Shown: in pieces, positions 48,508 to 58,270 of the stretch
How the letters are laid out: the number at the start of each line of letters is the position of its first letter
Position numbering within the stretch: the first letter of the stretch is position 1
Source: Faeciplasma sp048393055
GTDB taxonomy: Bacteria; Bacillota; Clostridia; Oscillospirales; Ruminococcaceae
Direction of reading: 5' to 3'
DNA length: 64,000 nt
NCBI GenBank assembly: GCA_048393055.1
Contig: DBFJJS010000004.1
Span: 1 to 64,000 of the forward strand
Program-made: the position numbers and the translations under genes
Notes under the pieces: model-generated
Told to the model about the DNA's origin: nothing
The model's database searches: none
Seen by the model: the letters and a program-made list of their open reading frames with translations, nothing else

Positions 48508-49659
48508 ATGAAAATTTCAAACGATATTTTATACATAGGCGTAAACGACCGCAGGATAGATCTTTTTGAGGGGCAGTATCGTGTCCCGAACGGAATGTCG
48601 TATAATTCATACGTTATTATGGACGAAAAGATCGCCGTAATGGATACTGTAGACGCTGGCTTCGGCGATGAGTGGCTTGAAAACCTAAAGTCTGCTCTTA
48701 ATGGAAGGACGCCGGATTATCTTGTGGTTTCGCATATGGAGCCCGACCATTCGGCAAATATAGCGCGTTTTATGAGCGAGTACCCGGGCGCATGCGTAGT
48801 CGCTTCCAAAATGGCGTTCGGAATGATATCTCAGTTCTTCGGAACAGACTACGCCGACAGAAGAATCGTTGTGGGAGAAGGCGATACGCTGGAATTGGGC
48901 AGGCATACGCTCAATTTTTACACCGCTCCCATGGTCCACTGGCCTGAGGTAATAGTCACATACGACAGCGCCGATAAGGTTCTGTTCTCGGCTGACGGCT
49001 TCGGGAAATTCGGCGCTTTGGACGCTGAGGAGGACTGGGCGGACGAGGCAAGAAGATATTATATCGGAATAGTCGGAAAGTTCGGCGCTCAGACTCAGGC
49101 GCTTTTGAAGAAAGCGTCAGCTCTTGACATAGCCGTAATATGCCCGCTTCATGGTCCTGCGCTCAAGGATAACCTTGGCTATTATCTTGACCTTTACAAT
49201 ACATGGTCAAGCTATTCCTGCGAGAGCGACGGCGTGGTTATAGCGTATACCTCGGTATACGGTCATACGGAAAAGGCTGTAAGCGAGCTTGCAAAGCTTC
49301 TTAAGGACAAGGACTGCGAGGTTAGGACGTACGATCTTGCAAGGTGCGATATGGCTGCCGCTGTTGCAGATGCGTTCAGGTACAACAAGCTGGTTCTTGC
49401 CACCACGACCTATAACGGTGGAATATTCCCGTTCATGAAGGAATATATAGATCATCTCACTGAAAGAAATTATCAGAGCAGAAGCGTTGCGATAATCGAA
49501 AACGGAACCTGGGCGCCGATGGCTGCAAAGGCTATTAAGGCGACCCTTGAGACCTGCAAGGATATGACGCTTATAGAGCCGGTGGTAACTATCAGGTCTG
49601 CATTGAATGCCGCAAGCGAAGCAAAGCTTGGCGAGCTTGCAGAGGCTCTGTGCCGCTGA
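48508..49659 (+). CDS. Flavodiiron protein (A-type flavoprotein, O2/NO reductase)
   Basis: 383 aa. The metallo-beta-lactamase-like half holds the diiron ligands His76, Glu78, Asp80 and His81 (HMEPDH), His144 region, Asp163 (SADGFG) and His in ICPLHGP. A flavodoxin domain starts near 252 (VVIAYTSVYGHTEKAV) and binds FMN. It reduces O2 to water or NO to N2O with electrons from rubredoxin, protecting an anaerobe. No rubredoxin domain is fused. It follows the esterase by 21 bases, but the functional link is unclear. Confidence 0.95.
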   Translation: MKISNDILYIGVNDRRIDLFEGQYRVPNGMSYNSYVIMDEKIAVMDTVDAGFGDEWLENLKSALNGRTPDYLVVSHMEPDHSANIARFMSEYPGACVVASKMAFGMISQFFGTDYADRRIVVGEGDTLELGRHTLNFYTAPMVHWPEVIVTYDSADKVLFSADGFGKFGALDAEEDWADEARRYYIGIVGKFGAQTQALLKKASALDIAVICPLHGPALKDNLGYYLDLYNTWSSYSCESDGVVIAYTSVYGHTEKAVSELAKLLKDKDCEVRTYDLARCDMAAAVADAFRYNKLVLATTTYNGGIFPFMKEYIDHLTERNYQSRSVAIIENGTWAPMAAKAIKATLETCKDMTLIEPVVTIRSALNAASEAKLGELAEALCR

Positions 49660-49701
49660 CGGCGCGTTTTAAGCGCAAGCCGCCGGTATAATAAATTAAA
49701 T

Positions 49702-49741
49702 AACGGCTGTCCCGAAAAAGCGGGGCAGCCGTTTTGTTTTA
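49702..49741. terminator. Bidirectional terminator
   Basis: AACGGCTGtCCCG pairs with CGGGgCAGCCGTT, followed by TTGTTTTA; it serves the flavodiiron gene and the convergent apgM. Confidence 0.82.
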
Positions 49742-50947
49742 TCCCTTTATAAATTTGTCTATAAGCGTATGGCCCGGAGAGACGAAAATTCCGGTGCTTT
49801 TTGCAGACTCTTCGCAGAAGCAGTCCACGCCGTTTTTTTCAGCCCTGCTGTCGTATATCAGATACGGGACGGGGTCGTTTGTGTGGGTCATGAGCGAAAG
49901 CGGGGTCGGATGGTCGGGCAGAATAAGGACCTTATATGCGCCATATACCTCAAGCGCCTTTAGAACAGGACCTATCACCTTTTTGTCGATAAGCTCTATC
50001 GCCTTGACCTTGTTTTCTATCTCATGGCGGTGACCGCATTCGTCTGGGGCTTCTATATGAACGTATACAAAATCGCTTCCTGCGGCAAACTCGTTTACAG
50101 CCGCCTGTGCCTTGCCTTCAAAGTTAGTGTCGAGGTATCCCGTAGCGCCGTCCACGTTCACAACATGCATCCCTGAGAATTTACCTATGCCCTTCAAAAG
50201 ATCGACCGCCGAAATCATGGAGGCGTTAAGCCCGTATTTGTCCTTAAATGATGCGAGAGGCTTTTTGACTCCCTCTCCCCAGAACCACGCCGAGTTTGCG
50301 GGGCGCAGTCCCTTTTTCATTCTTTCAGCGTTTACAGGGTGGTCTTTTAAAAGCTCGTAGCTTTTTTTCATCATCTCAAGAAGCGGCGCGGCGTTTTTGG
50401 AGGACGGCAGATAGCCTGCTATGGGCTTGCCGGTGATATCGTGTGGAGGGGTAAGCGCGCCGACGTCAAGAGTGCCGTTGTGCCAGATGAGGCAGTGCCG
50501 GTAGCTGACGCCTGAGTAAAGCTCAAAGCTGTCGTTGTCAAAGCTCTTTTTAAGAAAATTTATAAGCTCCCCAGCTTCGGCGGTGGAAATATCTCCGGCG
50601 CAGTAGTCTATAATGGTTTTATCCTCGTAACGCGGATCGTCTGAAAGCGTGACGAGATTGCATCTGAAGGAAACATCCGTAGGCTTCATGTCAATGCCTA
50701 TCGAGCCGGCTTCGAGCGGTGACCTTCCGGAATAGTAAACTGCGGGGTCGTAGCCCAGCACAGAAAGGTTCGCGACGTCGCTCCCAGGTTTAAGCCCGTC
50801 GGCAACCGTTTTTACAAGACCGACCTCAGATACCCTTGCAAGCCTATCCATATTCGGCTTACAGGCGGCCTGCATGGGGGTTTTATTGTCAAGCTCCTTG
50901 AGCGGGTAGTCGGCCATACCGTCGCAGAGCACTACTAAATACTTCAT
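49739..50947 (-). CDS. apgM: Cofactor-independent phosphoglycerate mutase, ApgM type
   Basis: 402 aa from ATG 50947 (AAGGAGG). The alkaline-phosphatase-like fold opens VVLCDGMADYPL with the first metal Asp; NLSVLGYDPAVYYSGRSPLEA holds the catalytic Ser region and VHIEAPDECGHRHEIENKVKAIELID with LILPDHPTP the remaining metal ligands. It interconverts 3- and 2-phosphoglycerate. This archaeal-type form differs from GpmI. Promoter on the minus strand: TTGCAT (51009-51004), 17 bases, TATACT (50986-50981). Confidence 0.93.
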   Translation of the reverse strand: MKYLVVLCDGMADYPLKELDNKTPMQAACKPNMDRLARVSEVGLVKTVADGLKPGSDVANLSVLGYDPAVYYSGRSPLEAGSIGIDMKPTDVSFRCNLVTLSDDPRYEDKTIIDYCAGDISTAEAGELINFLKKSFDNDSFELYSGVSYRHCLIWHNGTLDVGALTPPHDITGKPIAGYLPSSKNAAPLLEMMKKSYELLKDHPVNAERMKKGLRPANSAWFWGEGVKKPLASFKDKYGLNASMISAVDLLKGIGKFSGMHVVNVDGATGYLDTNFEGKAQAAVNEFAAGSDFVYVHIEAPDECGHRHEIENKVKAIELIDKKVIGPVLKALEVYGAYKVLILPDHPTPLSLMTHTNDPVPYLIYDSRAEKNGVDCFCEESAKSTGIFVSPGHTLIDKFIKG

Positions 50948-50980
50948 GGCGCCTCCTTTATCGTAAAAAAGATATTCCAT

Positions 50981-51009
50981 AGTATACCACGCAGGCTTTC
51001 AAAATGCAA
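50981..51009 (-). promoter_or_regulatory. Promoter of apgM
   Basis: Minus strand TTGCAT, 17-base spacer, TATACT. Well-spaced and close to consensus. Confidence 0.7.
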
Positions 51010-51013
51010 TATA

Positions 51014-51037
51014 TGCATGCATGAATGAATGTATGCA
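51014..51037. repeat. 24-bp imperfect palindrome between apgM and the glucan synthase gene
   Basis: TGCATgCAT (51014-51022) and ATGtATGCA (51029-51037) are inverted copies with one mismatch around GAATGA. It lies in the divergent intergenic region, right behind the apgM -35, and looks like a dimeric regulator site. Confidence 0.5.
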
Positions 51038-51127
51038 CATAATTTGAGCACAGTGGGTCAATAATATCCTTAAATAACCATATGAACTTTGCGAAAGGAG
51101 CCTCTTGATCTAAGGGGCAGGGTGATT

Positions 51128-54100
51128 ATGATGAGCGAGCTTGTTGCCGTCGGAAGGCTTAGCGGCAGGATAAGGAGGATAAAAGCAAAACTCGGACGTA
51201 TTTACCGTGAGCTATGTGTTTACGGCTGCTCGGGCGAGGCCGAATCGTTTTTCGCTGACAATTACCACACCGTTTCAAGCGGCTGTGATCTTCTTTTGCG
51301 GTACGACAAAAGCGCGCGCGTGTCCTGCGGGTTTGAGCTTGCCGACGAGGTAATAAATTATGGGGAGCTCTCGGATACGGACGGTGTAATACTTAAGGCG
51401 AAAAGCCTTGACCCGTCGGCGGAGGATGTTGAAAATCTTCGTTATTCAATATGCTACAGGCTTATACTTTCGGTATGGGAGGCTGTGTCCGCAAAGAGCG
51501 GAAATAAAATCGAGCCTGGCAATGTTCAGCGGGCAATTTCGATGCTTGCCCAGCTTGGCTCACTGGACGAAAGGAGTATAAACGACAGTATTAACCCTGT
51601 TGCAAAGGCTCTTAGCGGCGACAGATGGTACGTCCTCAGCGACAGCCTTACAAGGCGCGCCTACCGTCTGACGGTATACAGGCTTGCCCAAAAGTCCTCC
51701 CGCCGCCCGGAAGAGCTTGCCGCCGAGCTTGTGAAAAGGGCGGAGGCGGAAGACTCTGAACTGACTTCTATTATGGGCTTAAAGCAAAAAAGCGGGGGTA
51801 AAAAACGGCTTGCTGTCTGTCTTCTCATTATAACCGCCGTCATAAGCGCGGCGGTTGCTGTCGGAATATGCGCGTGCTTTAACGAGGCGCAGCTTGCATG
51901 GTTTCTCGTTTTGCCGTCGATATGCGCGGTTAAGCCGCTGGTTGACGGCGTTGCCATGAGGCTTTCCCGCCATGAAAGGCTTTTAAGGCTTGACCCGTCG
52001 AGCGATGAGGTTAAAAATCAAAAGTGCGCGTTAGTGCTGTCCGCCGTTGTGAGCGGTCCTCAGTCTGCCGACGATATATACGGTCGTTTATATAAGCTTT
52101 ACGCCGCCAACCCACAGGAAAATGTAAAGATAGTGGCGCTGTGCGATTTTGCACCGGAGCAGTCCCCGGTCACAGCCGACGACCGCGCCACGGCTGAAAG
52201 CCTTGACGAAATGCTGTCCCGGCTTGACGGCGCTTTAGGTACAAGCGGCAAGTTTGCATGCGTACTAAGAAAGAGAAGCTATTCTAAGACTCAGGACGAG
52301 TACATGGGCAAGGAGAGAAAGCGCGGCGCGATAATGGAGCTGTGCAGATACATGGCGGGCGGACGCTCCGATTATTATGCAATGCTCGGCTGCTGCGAGG
52401 CGCTTCGCGGTACGGGCTATATAGTTGCCGCAGACCTCGATACAGAGCCGCATATGGACTGCGTCCCTGAGCTTTTGGCTATAGCGATGCATCCGGCCAA
52501 TAGACCCGTCATAGAGGACGGGCGAGTTGTAAGCGGATACGGTATTGTATCTCCAAGAATGGTGACAAGGCTTGCCGATTCCCTTTCCTCCGGCTTTGCA
52601 AAGGGCATGGGAGGAATAGGCTCAATATCCGGATACGACGGCGACAGCCTTGACTTCTGGCAGGATGTAATAAAGCGCGGAAGCTTTTGCGGAAAGGGTT
52701 TAATAAACGTAGAAGCGCTGGTGCGCTGTACTTCATGGCTTCCTGAGGAGAGCATACTCTCCCATGATATACTTGAAGGAGAGCTTGTAGGAACTGCGTA
52801 TGCGGGAGACGTAATTTTTACCGAGGGCTTTCCCAAAAATGCAGTCAGCTACTTTAAACGCCTTGACAGATGGATAAGAGGAGACACGCAAAATTTGGTG
52901 TTCCTATTTTCCAAGCGGTTTGACTTCATTGCAAAGCTAAAGCTTTTGGACAGCCTTCGCCGCGCTCTCACGCCGCTTTCCGTTCTTGCGGCGCTGTATC
53001 TAGGCTTTTTTACCTATCCGGAGGCGTCGGGGGCCGTGGCTGCGGCGGCGATGGCGCTATACCTGTTTCCGTATATTTCGGGACTGTTTGGCGCGGTCGC
53101 CCGTCAGGGCGCTGTTTCAAGAAGGTATTTTTCAGGTCTTATAAATCAGACCGGCATCTGCGTGATTAGGCTTGTTTACGAGACCGTAATGCTGCCCACC
53201 CTTGCGGTAAAATCCACCAGGGCGGTTCTTACAGGTCTTTGGCGGCTGGTAACCCGCAAAAAGCTTTTGGAATGGACCACCTCTGCCGCGGTAGACGGAA
53301 AGTATCACGACCCTGTTATGTTCTTTTTCATTTCGGAAATTGCGGGAGCCGGTCTTTTATGGTCCTACAGCCATGTATGCAGGCTGTTTGGGCTTGTGTT
53401 TGGACTTATGCCTGTGCTGCTTATCATGGGCGGCCGCAGGGAAAAGCTGCGCCCTGGCGGTCTTTCTGAGCGCGATAAGAGGGAGCTGTCTGCACAGACG
53501 GCAAAGATGTGGCAGTTTTTTGCCGACTATGTCACAGAGGCAGATTCCAGCCTTCCGCCTGACAACGTGCAGTTTTCTCCAGTCTACAGGATATGCCACA
53601 GAACTTCTCCGACAAACATCGGCATGTATCTTCTTTCCGCGTTGGCGGCCTGCGACAGACGCTTAATAAGCGTGCACAACCTTTTTAAGCGCCTTGACTT
53701 AACGCTCGGCTCGGTCGAAAAAATGGAAAAGTACCATGGAAATCTTTACAACTGGTATGAAACAAAGACGCTCAGGCTATGTCCTAATCCTTATGTATCC
53801 AGCGTTGACAGCGCCAATTTCGTCTGCTCTTTAGTGACGCTCAGCGAAGGGCTTAAAGAATATGTTTCACGCTGCCCCGAGCTTGAAGGGATTATCAAAA
53901 GGGTAGAGCGGCTTATAAAAGATACCGATCTCGGCATTTTTTACGACGGCGTAAGGGGGCTTATGGCGATTGGCATAGACCCTAAAACCGGACGACTTGA
54001 CCCCTCAAGGTATGATTTTCTTATGAGCGAGGCGCGCCTTGGCTCATTTTACGCCATAGCCTCTCGTCAGGTGCCTAAAAGTCACTGGTACAGGCTTTCG

Positions 54101-57100
54101 AGAACAATGCTTATAAACGGTATTTACAGCGGGGCTGCATCCTACAGCGGAACGATGTTTGAGTATTTTATGCCGGAGCTGTTTATAAAAAGCCCTGAAG
54201 GCTCTATACAGCACGAAAGTCTAAGGTACGCGCTGTGGTGCCAAAAAAGCTACGCCGCTTCCCTTAAGCGTCCGTACGGCATATCCGAAAGCGGGTATTA
54301 CGGTTTTGACAGCGAGCTGTCATACAGGTATATGGCGCACGGCGTGCCAAAGACCGGTCTGAGAAGGGGTCTGGAGGCGGATTACGTCGTTTCTCCGTAT
54401 TCCACCTATATTTCCATGGGGTACTCCGAGGAATCCGGCATGGAAAACCTGAGAAGGCTGAAAAAGTACGGAATGTATTCAAGATACGGCTTCTACGAGG
54501 CCCTTGATTTCACCTCTCCGAACGCACACGGAGAGCCTGCGGCGGTAAAAAGCTATATGTCCCATCATGTGGGTATGAGCATAATAGCCTGCCTTAACAT
54601 TCTTGAGGACGGAATATTCCAGCGCAGGTTTGCAAGGGATATAAACGTAGTCGGAGCGCAGGAGCTTTTGCAGGAAAGAATGAGGCTGGACGAAAACGTG
54701 TATGAGAATATGCTCCTGAAACCAAGAAATAGATTTGATCAGGAGGAAAAATACGAAACGGAAAGCTATGACAGCATTTCTGTTTTCGAACCGAGGGCGA
54801 AGCTTTTGAGCAACGGAGAATATTCCCTTGTTCTCACCGATTCGGGAATATCCATTGCCGCCTATCGGGGAAAAAACGTCTATACCCGAACACGCGACCA
54901 CATACTGCGGCCAAAGGGCGCTTTCTTTGGAATAAGCGACGGCGCACAATCCGTTTCGTTTACGCTCCAGCCTGATATGTCCAGCGCGTCCTGTGAATTT
55001 GGCAATAGCTATGCTGCGTACTATAAAAACACAGACAGGCTGCAGACTGGGATGAAGGTTGCTTTGCATAAGACCTATCCCTGCGAGCTTAGAAGCTTTG
55101 TCATAAAAAACGTCACTTCTCAGGATGTTCAGGCGGAGCTTTACAGCTATATAGAGCCATCTATGGCGGATGACGGTGCGGAGCGCGCTCACCCTGCGTT
55201 CAACAGAATGTTCATCAAGGCGGATCTTGACAGCGAGCACGGTATTGTCACCGTTACCCGCAACGACAGCAAAGAGGGAACGGTAGGTGCTTGTATGGCT
55301 ATAGGGTTCGTTCAGGACATTTTGGGCTCGGTATCGTTTGACAGGGAGGAGGTTCTTGAACGTCCCGAGGGAGTTACCGGACTGTTTAAACGCGCGGGAG
55401 AGGTACAAAGGAGCTATATAAGCGAACCCGACCCCTGCGTGTTTATAAAAACTCCTCTTTGCATACCGCCGAAATCCGAAACCGAAATCACAATGTTTAT
55501 CCTTACTGCCGACAGCATGGACGAGCTTGTGAACATGGCGTCAGAGCTCAGGCGCAGAAAAGGCGCGCAGCAGATGCTGTCGGTGTCCTCCGACAGTGCC
55601 GGCGGACGCCTTGCCGACGCGCTTCTTCCCAAGATTCTTTTTAAGCCGGAGGACAGCGAAGAGAGAGATATGGCGCTCGCGGAAAACCATTTGGAGCTTA
55701 ATGCGCTGTGGGAGATATCTGTTTCCACCGATATCCCGCTTATGCTTTTAAAGCTCAACGACAGAAACGACCAGGAAAAGCTCTCGGCGTATCTTTCTGC
55801 ATATTCCAAGCTTGTTTTGAGCGGAATAAAGGTCCAACTTGCGGTTTTGTACGACGATGGCGGAAGATACGAAAGAACACATTACACCATGCTGGTCAAG
55901 GCTGCAAAAGACTCGGGAGTAGAGGGAATGCTTTTTTCTTCCGGAGGGATACTGCCGGTTGATGCTTCGAGAGTCCGCCGCGAGATAGTAGACCTGCTTT
56001 GCGCGTACGCCTGTCACATATCCCACGACGAGATAATAGAGCATCGTGAACCTTCTTCGCGTAAGACACAGCCCAAGGTTATAAAATTAAGCGGAGTGAG
56101 TCCGGCAGCGCAGCGCGTCGATTATCCCGTCGCGCTCGGCGGATTTACGACAGACGGCAGCTATGTTATAAACGAGAGACCGCCGCTGCCGTGGTGTCAC
56201 GTCCTTTCAAACAGGCAGTTCGGAATGCTTGTTTCCGACTCCTCACTAGGGTTCAGCTATGCGTTCAATTCAAGCCAGCTAAGGCTGACTCCCTGGGACA
56301 ACGATACCTCCCGCGACAATATGGGCGAGCGTCTTATACTGAGGATAGGTCAAAGCTATTACGACCTTATAAACGGTGCGGCGGCGGTATTTTCACCCTA
56401 TAAAGCGGAGTACTTTTTCAGGGGCGACGGCTTCGGGGGCAGCGTGACAGCGAGCGTATCGGATAAGGGAATGTGCTCAAAAATAAGCGTCAGACTCGAC
56501 AGGTGCGACAATCCCGACGCAGAGCTGAGCTTTTACTGCGAGCCGTGCCTTGATGACGGGCGCAGCCGTTCCCATATGATAATGCCGCGCGTCAAGGACA
56601 ATACGCTGCTTCTTTCGAGCTGCGCCTCTGCGCTGAAGGGCTACATGGGTGTTTCGTGCGGCTCGGACTGCCGCTTCACGACAAACAGGCAGGGCTTTTT
56701 GAGCGGGGACTGGAGTGAAAATGTAAAGCCCTGCGCCGATCCAATTGCCGCGGCAATATGCTCAGTTAAAGCAGGCAAAACAATAGATTTTTATATATCC
56801 TACGCTCTTGACAAAAAAGCCGCTTTGATGATGCCGTCCCTTTACACGCCGCAGCGAAGCACCAAAGAACACAGCTTAAGGGTATTCGGCTGCGAGAGGG
56901 ATTTGACCGTAATGGTGAACGAATGGCTCAGGTATCAGGCGCTTCACGCGAGAATGTGGGCGCGCGCCGGATTTTATCAGTGCTCCGGCGCATACGGCTT
57001 CCGAGATCAGCTTCAGGACGCCGTTGGGATACTTTTGGAAAACCCGTCCGAGTGCCGCTCTCAGATCCTCAGGGCATGCCGGGCTCAGTTCGAGGAGGGA

Positions 57101-58216
57101 GACGTCCTGCACTGGTGGCACATGCTTCCGGGCAAGAAATCAAAGGGCATACGCACTAAAATATCCGACGACAACCTGTGGCTTGTCTATGCAGTGTGCG
57201 AGTATGTGAAAAAAACAGGAGACAGGTCGATTCTCTGGCTCAAGGTAAGCTACTGCGCCGGCATAAGCCTTAAAGAGGGACAGCATGAGTGCTACGGAGA
57301 GGTATACAGCACGTCGCTTAGAGAGACCGTTTACGAGCATTGCAGGAAAGCCATCGACTACAGAGCCGGTCAAACCGGTCCAAACGGTCTTATGCTGATA
57401 GGCACAGGAGACTGGAACGACGGATTTTCAAGGCTCGGAGCTATGGGAAACGGTGAGTCCGTCTGGCTTACGGAGTTTTATATCCTCTGCCTGCGCAGGT
57501 TCGCGCAGCTGTGCCGCGAGTATGACAGCGAATATTCGTCTCTTTTGGAAAAATACGCAGACGAGCTGGAGCTATCAATAGTCAAAAACGGAAAAGACGA
57601 CGGCTGGTACAGGCGCGCCTATGCGGACGACGGTACCGTTCTTGGCTCAGTGCGGTCAAAGGCGTGTCAAATAGATTCGATAGCGCAGTCGTTTGCGCAG
57701 TTTGCAGAGCTTAAGGACGCAGAATTTACTAAGAACGCCCTGCTTGCGGCATATGACCGGCTTGCAGACCTGAAAAGAGGCGTGATAAAGCTGTTTACGC
57801 CTGCGTTTGACCGCGATTTTAAGCCCAACGTCGGATATATAAGCCATTACCCGCAGGGGCTGAGGGAAAACGGCGGTCAGTACACTCACGCGGCTATCTG
57901 GCTCGGCATGGCAGCTCTTCGGGCAGGGCTTTCAGACGAGGGAAAAAACATGCTTCACGCCATAAACCCCATAACCCATTCGCGCGACGGGGGATACAAA
58001 AGATACAAGGTCGAGCCGTATTATGTTTGCGCCGACGTCTACGCGAGCAAAAGCTGCTATTCAAGGGGCGGGTGGTCTATATACACCGGCTCTGCGGCGT
58101 GGTATTACAGGGCGCTTACCGAGGACATCCTGGGAATAAGGCAGGAGGAAGGAAGGCTGAGCCTGAAAAACCCGATAGTTCCCGCCAAAATAAGCTATGA
58201 CAACACCTTGCTGTGA
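51128..58216 (+). CDS. Cyclic beta-1,2-glucan synthase-like protein (GT84, glycoamylase-like, GH94 domains)
   Basis: 2362 aa from ATG 51128, nine bases after AAGGGG; an in-frame TTG at 51089 is less likely. Order: N-terminal region (1-~220), two membrane segments (~220-275), GT84-type glycosyltransferase (~310-600, with IVAADLDTEPHMDCVPELL), membrane cluster (~615-775), glycoamylase-like domain (~800-1180, FDSELSYRYMAHGVPK and AHGEPAAVKSYMSHHVG), and a GH94/GH36-like C-terminal part (~1230-2360) with GTGDWNDGF near 2095, whose Asp is the usual general acid of glycoside phosphorylases. This is the architecture of NdvB/ChvB, which builds linear beta-1,2-glucan, trims its length and cyclises it. 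Firmicutes homologues are known but their products are mostly untested. Monocistronic. Confidence 0.88.
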   Translation: MMSELVAVGRLSGRIRRIKAKLGRIYRELCVYGCSGEAESFFADNYHTVSSGCDLLLRYDKSARVSCGFELADEVINYGELSDTDGVILKAKSLDPSAEDVENLRYSICYRLILSVWEAVSAKSGNKIEPGNVQRAISMLAQLGSLDERSINDSINPVAKALSGDRWYVLSDSLTRRAYRLTVYRLAQKSSRRPEELAAELVKRAEAEDSELTSIMGLKQKSGGKKRLAVCLLIITAVISAAVAVGICACFNEAQLAWFLVLPSICAVKPLVDGVAMRLSRHERLLRLDPSSDEVKNQKCALVLSAVVSGPQSADDIYGRLYKLYAANPQENVKIVALCDFAPEQSPVTADDRATAESLDEMLSRLDGALGTSGKFACVLRKRSYSKTQDEYMGKERKRGAIMELCRYMAGGRSDYYAMLGCCEALRGTGYIVAADLDTEPHMDCVPELLAIAMHPANRPVIEDGRVVSGYGIVSPRMVTRLADSLSSGFAKGMGGIGSISGYDGDSLDFWQDVIKRGSFCGKGLINVEALVRCTSWLPEESILSHDILEGELVGTAYAGDVIFTEGFPKNAVSYFKRLDRWIRGDTQNLVFLFSKRFDFIAKLKLLDSLRRALTPLSVLAALYLGFFTYPEASGAVAAAAMALYLFPYISGLFGAVARQGAVSRRYFSGLINQTGICVIRLVYETVMLPTLAVKSTRAVLTGLWRLVTRKKLLEWTTSAAVDGKYHDPVMFFFISEIAGAGLLWSYSHVCRLFGLVFGLMPVLLIMGGRREKLRPGGLSERDKRELSAQTAKMWQFFADYVTEADSSLPPDNVQFSPVYRICHRTSPTNIGMYLLSALAACDRRLISVHNLFKRLDLTLGSVEKMEKYHGNLYNWYETKTLRLCPNPYVSSVDSANFVCSLVTLSEGLKEYVSRCPELEGIIKRVERLIKDTDLGIFYDGVRGLMAIGIDPKTGRLDPSRYDFLMSEARLGSFYAIASRQVPKSHWYRLSRTMLINGIYSGAASYSGTMFEYFMPELFIKSPEGSIQHESLRYALWCQKSYAASLKRPYGISESGYYGFDSELSYRYMAHGVPKTGLRRGLEADYVVSPYSTYISMGYSEESGMENLRRLKKYGMYSRYGFYEALDFTSPNAHGEPAAVKSYMSHHVGMSIIACLNILEDGIFQRRFARDINVVGAQELLQERMRLDENVYENMLLKPRNRFDQEEKYETESYDSISVFEPRAKLLSNGEYSLVLTDSGISIAAYRGKNVYTRTRDHILRPKGAFFGISDGAQSVSFTLQPDMSSASCEFGNSYAAYYKNTDRLQTGMKVALHKTYPCELRSFVIKNVTSQDVQAELYSYIEPSMADDGAERAHPAFNRMFIKADLDSEHGIVTVTRNDSKEGTVGACMAIGFVQDILGSVSFDREEVLERPEGVTGLFKRAGEVQRSYISEPDPCVFIKTPLCIPPKSETEITMFILTADSMDELVNMASELRRRKGAQQMLSVSSDSAGGRLADALLPKILFKPEDSEERDMALAENHLELNALWEISVSTDIPLMLLKLNDRNDQEKLSAYLSAYSKLVLSGIKVQLAVLYDDGGRYERTHYTMLVKAAKDSGVEGMLFSSGGILPVDASRVRREIVDLLCAYACHISHDEIIEHREPSSRKTQPKVIKLSGVSPAAQRVDYPVALGGFTTDGSYVINERPPLPWCHVLSNRQFGMLVSDSSLGFSYAFNSSQLRLTPWDNDTSRDNMGERLILRIGQSYYDLINGAAAVFSPYKAEYFFRGDGFGGSVTASVSDKGMCSKISVRLDRCDNPDAELSFYCEPCLDDGRSRSHMIMPRVKDNTLLLSSCASALKGYMGVSCGSDCRFTTNRQGFLSGDWSENVKPCADPIAAAICSVKAGKTIDFYISYALDKKAALMMPSLYTPQRSTKEHSLRVFGCERDLTVMVNEWLRYQALHARMWARAGFYQCSGAYGFRDQLQDAVGILLENPSECRSQILRACRAQFEEGDVLHWWHMLPGKKSKGIRTKISDDNLWLVYAVCEYVKKTGDRSILWLKVSYCAGISLKEGQHECYGEVYSTSLRETVYEHCRKAIDYRAGQTGPNGLMLIGTGDWNDGFSRLGAMGNGESVWLTEFYILCLRRFAQLCREYDSEYSSLLEKYADELELSIVKNGKDDGWYRRAYADDGTVLGSVRSKACQIDSIAQSFAQFAELKDAEFTKNALLAAYDRLADLKRGVIKLFTPAFDRDFKPNVGYISHYPQGLRENGGQYTHAAIWLGMAALRAGLSDEGKNMLHAINPITHSRDGGYKRYKVEPYYVCADVYASKSCYSRGGWSIYTGSAAWYYRALTEDILGIRQEEGRLSLKNPIVPAKISYDNTLL

Positions 58217-58225
58217 AAACATGCG

Positions 58226-58262
58226 CAAAAAGCCGGATAAGCATTCTTATCCGGCTTTTTGA
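58226..58262. terminator. Bidirectional terminator
   Basis: AAAAGCCGGATAAG pairs with CTTATCCGGCTTTT around CATT; it ends the glucan synthase gene and the convergent dacF. Confidence 0.9.
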
Positions 58263-58270
58263 TTTATGAG

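Noticed and set aside
54479..55408. 309-aa open frame on the minus strand inside the glucan synthase gene
   Set aside because: The plus strand encodes a continuous, domain-consistent protein; the antisense frame has no motif or ribosome binding site.
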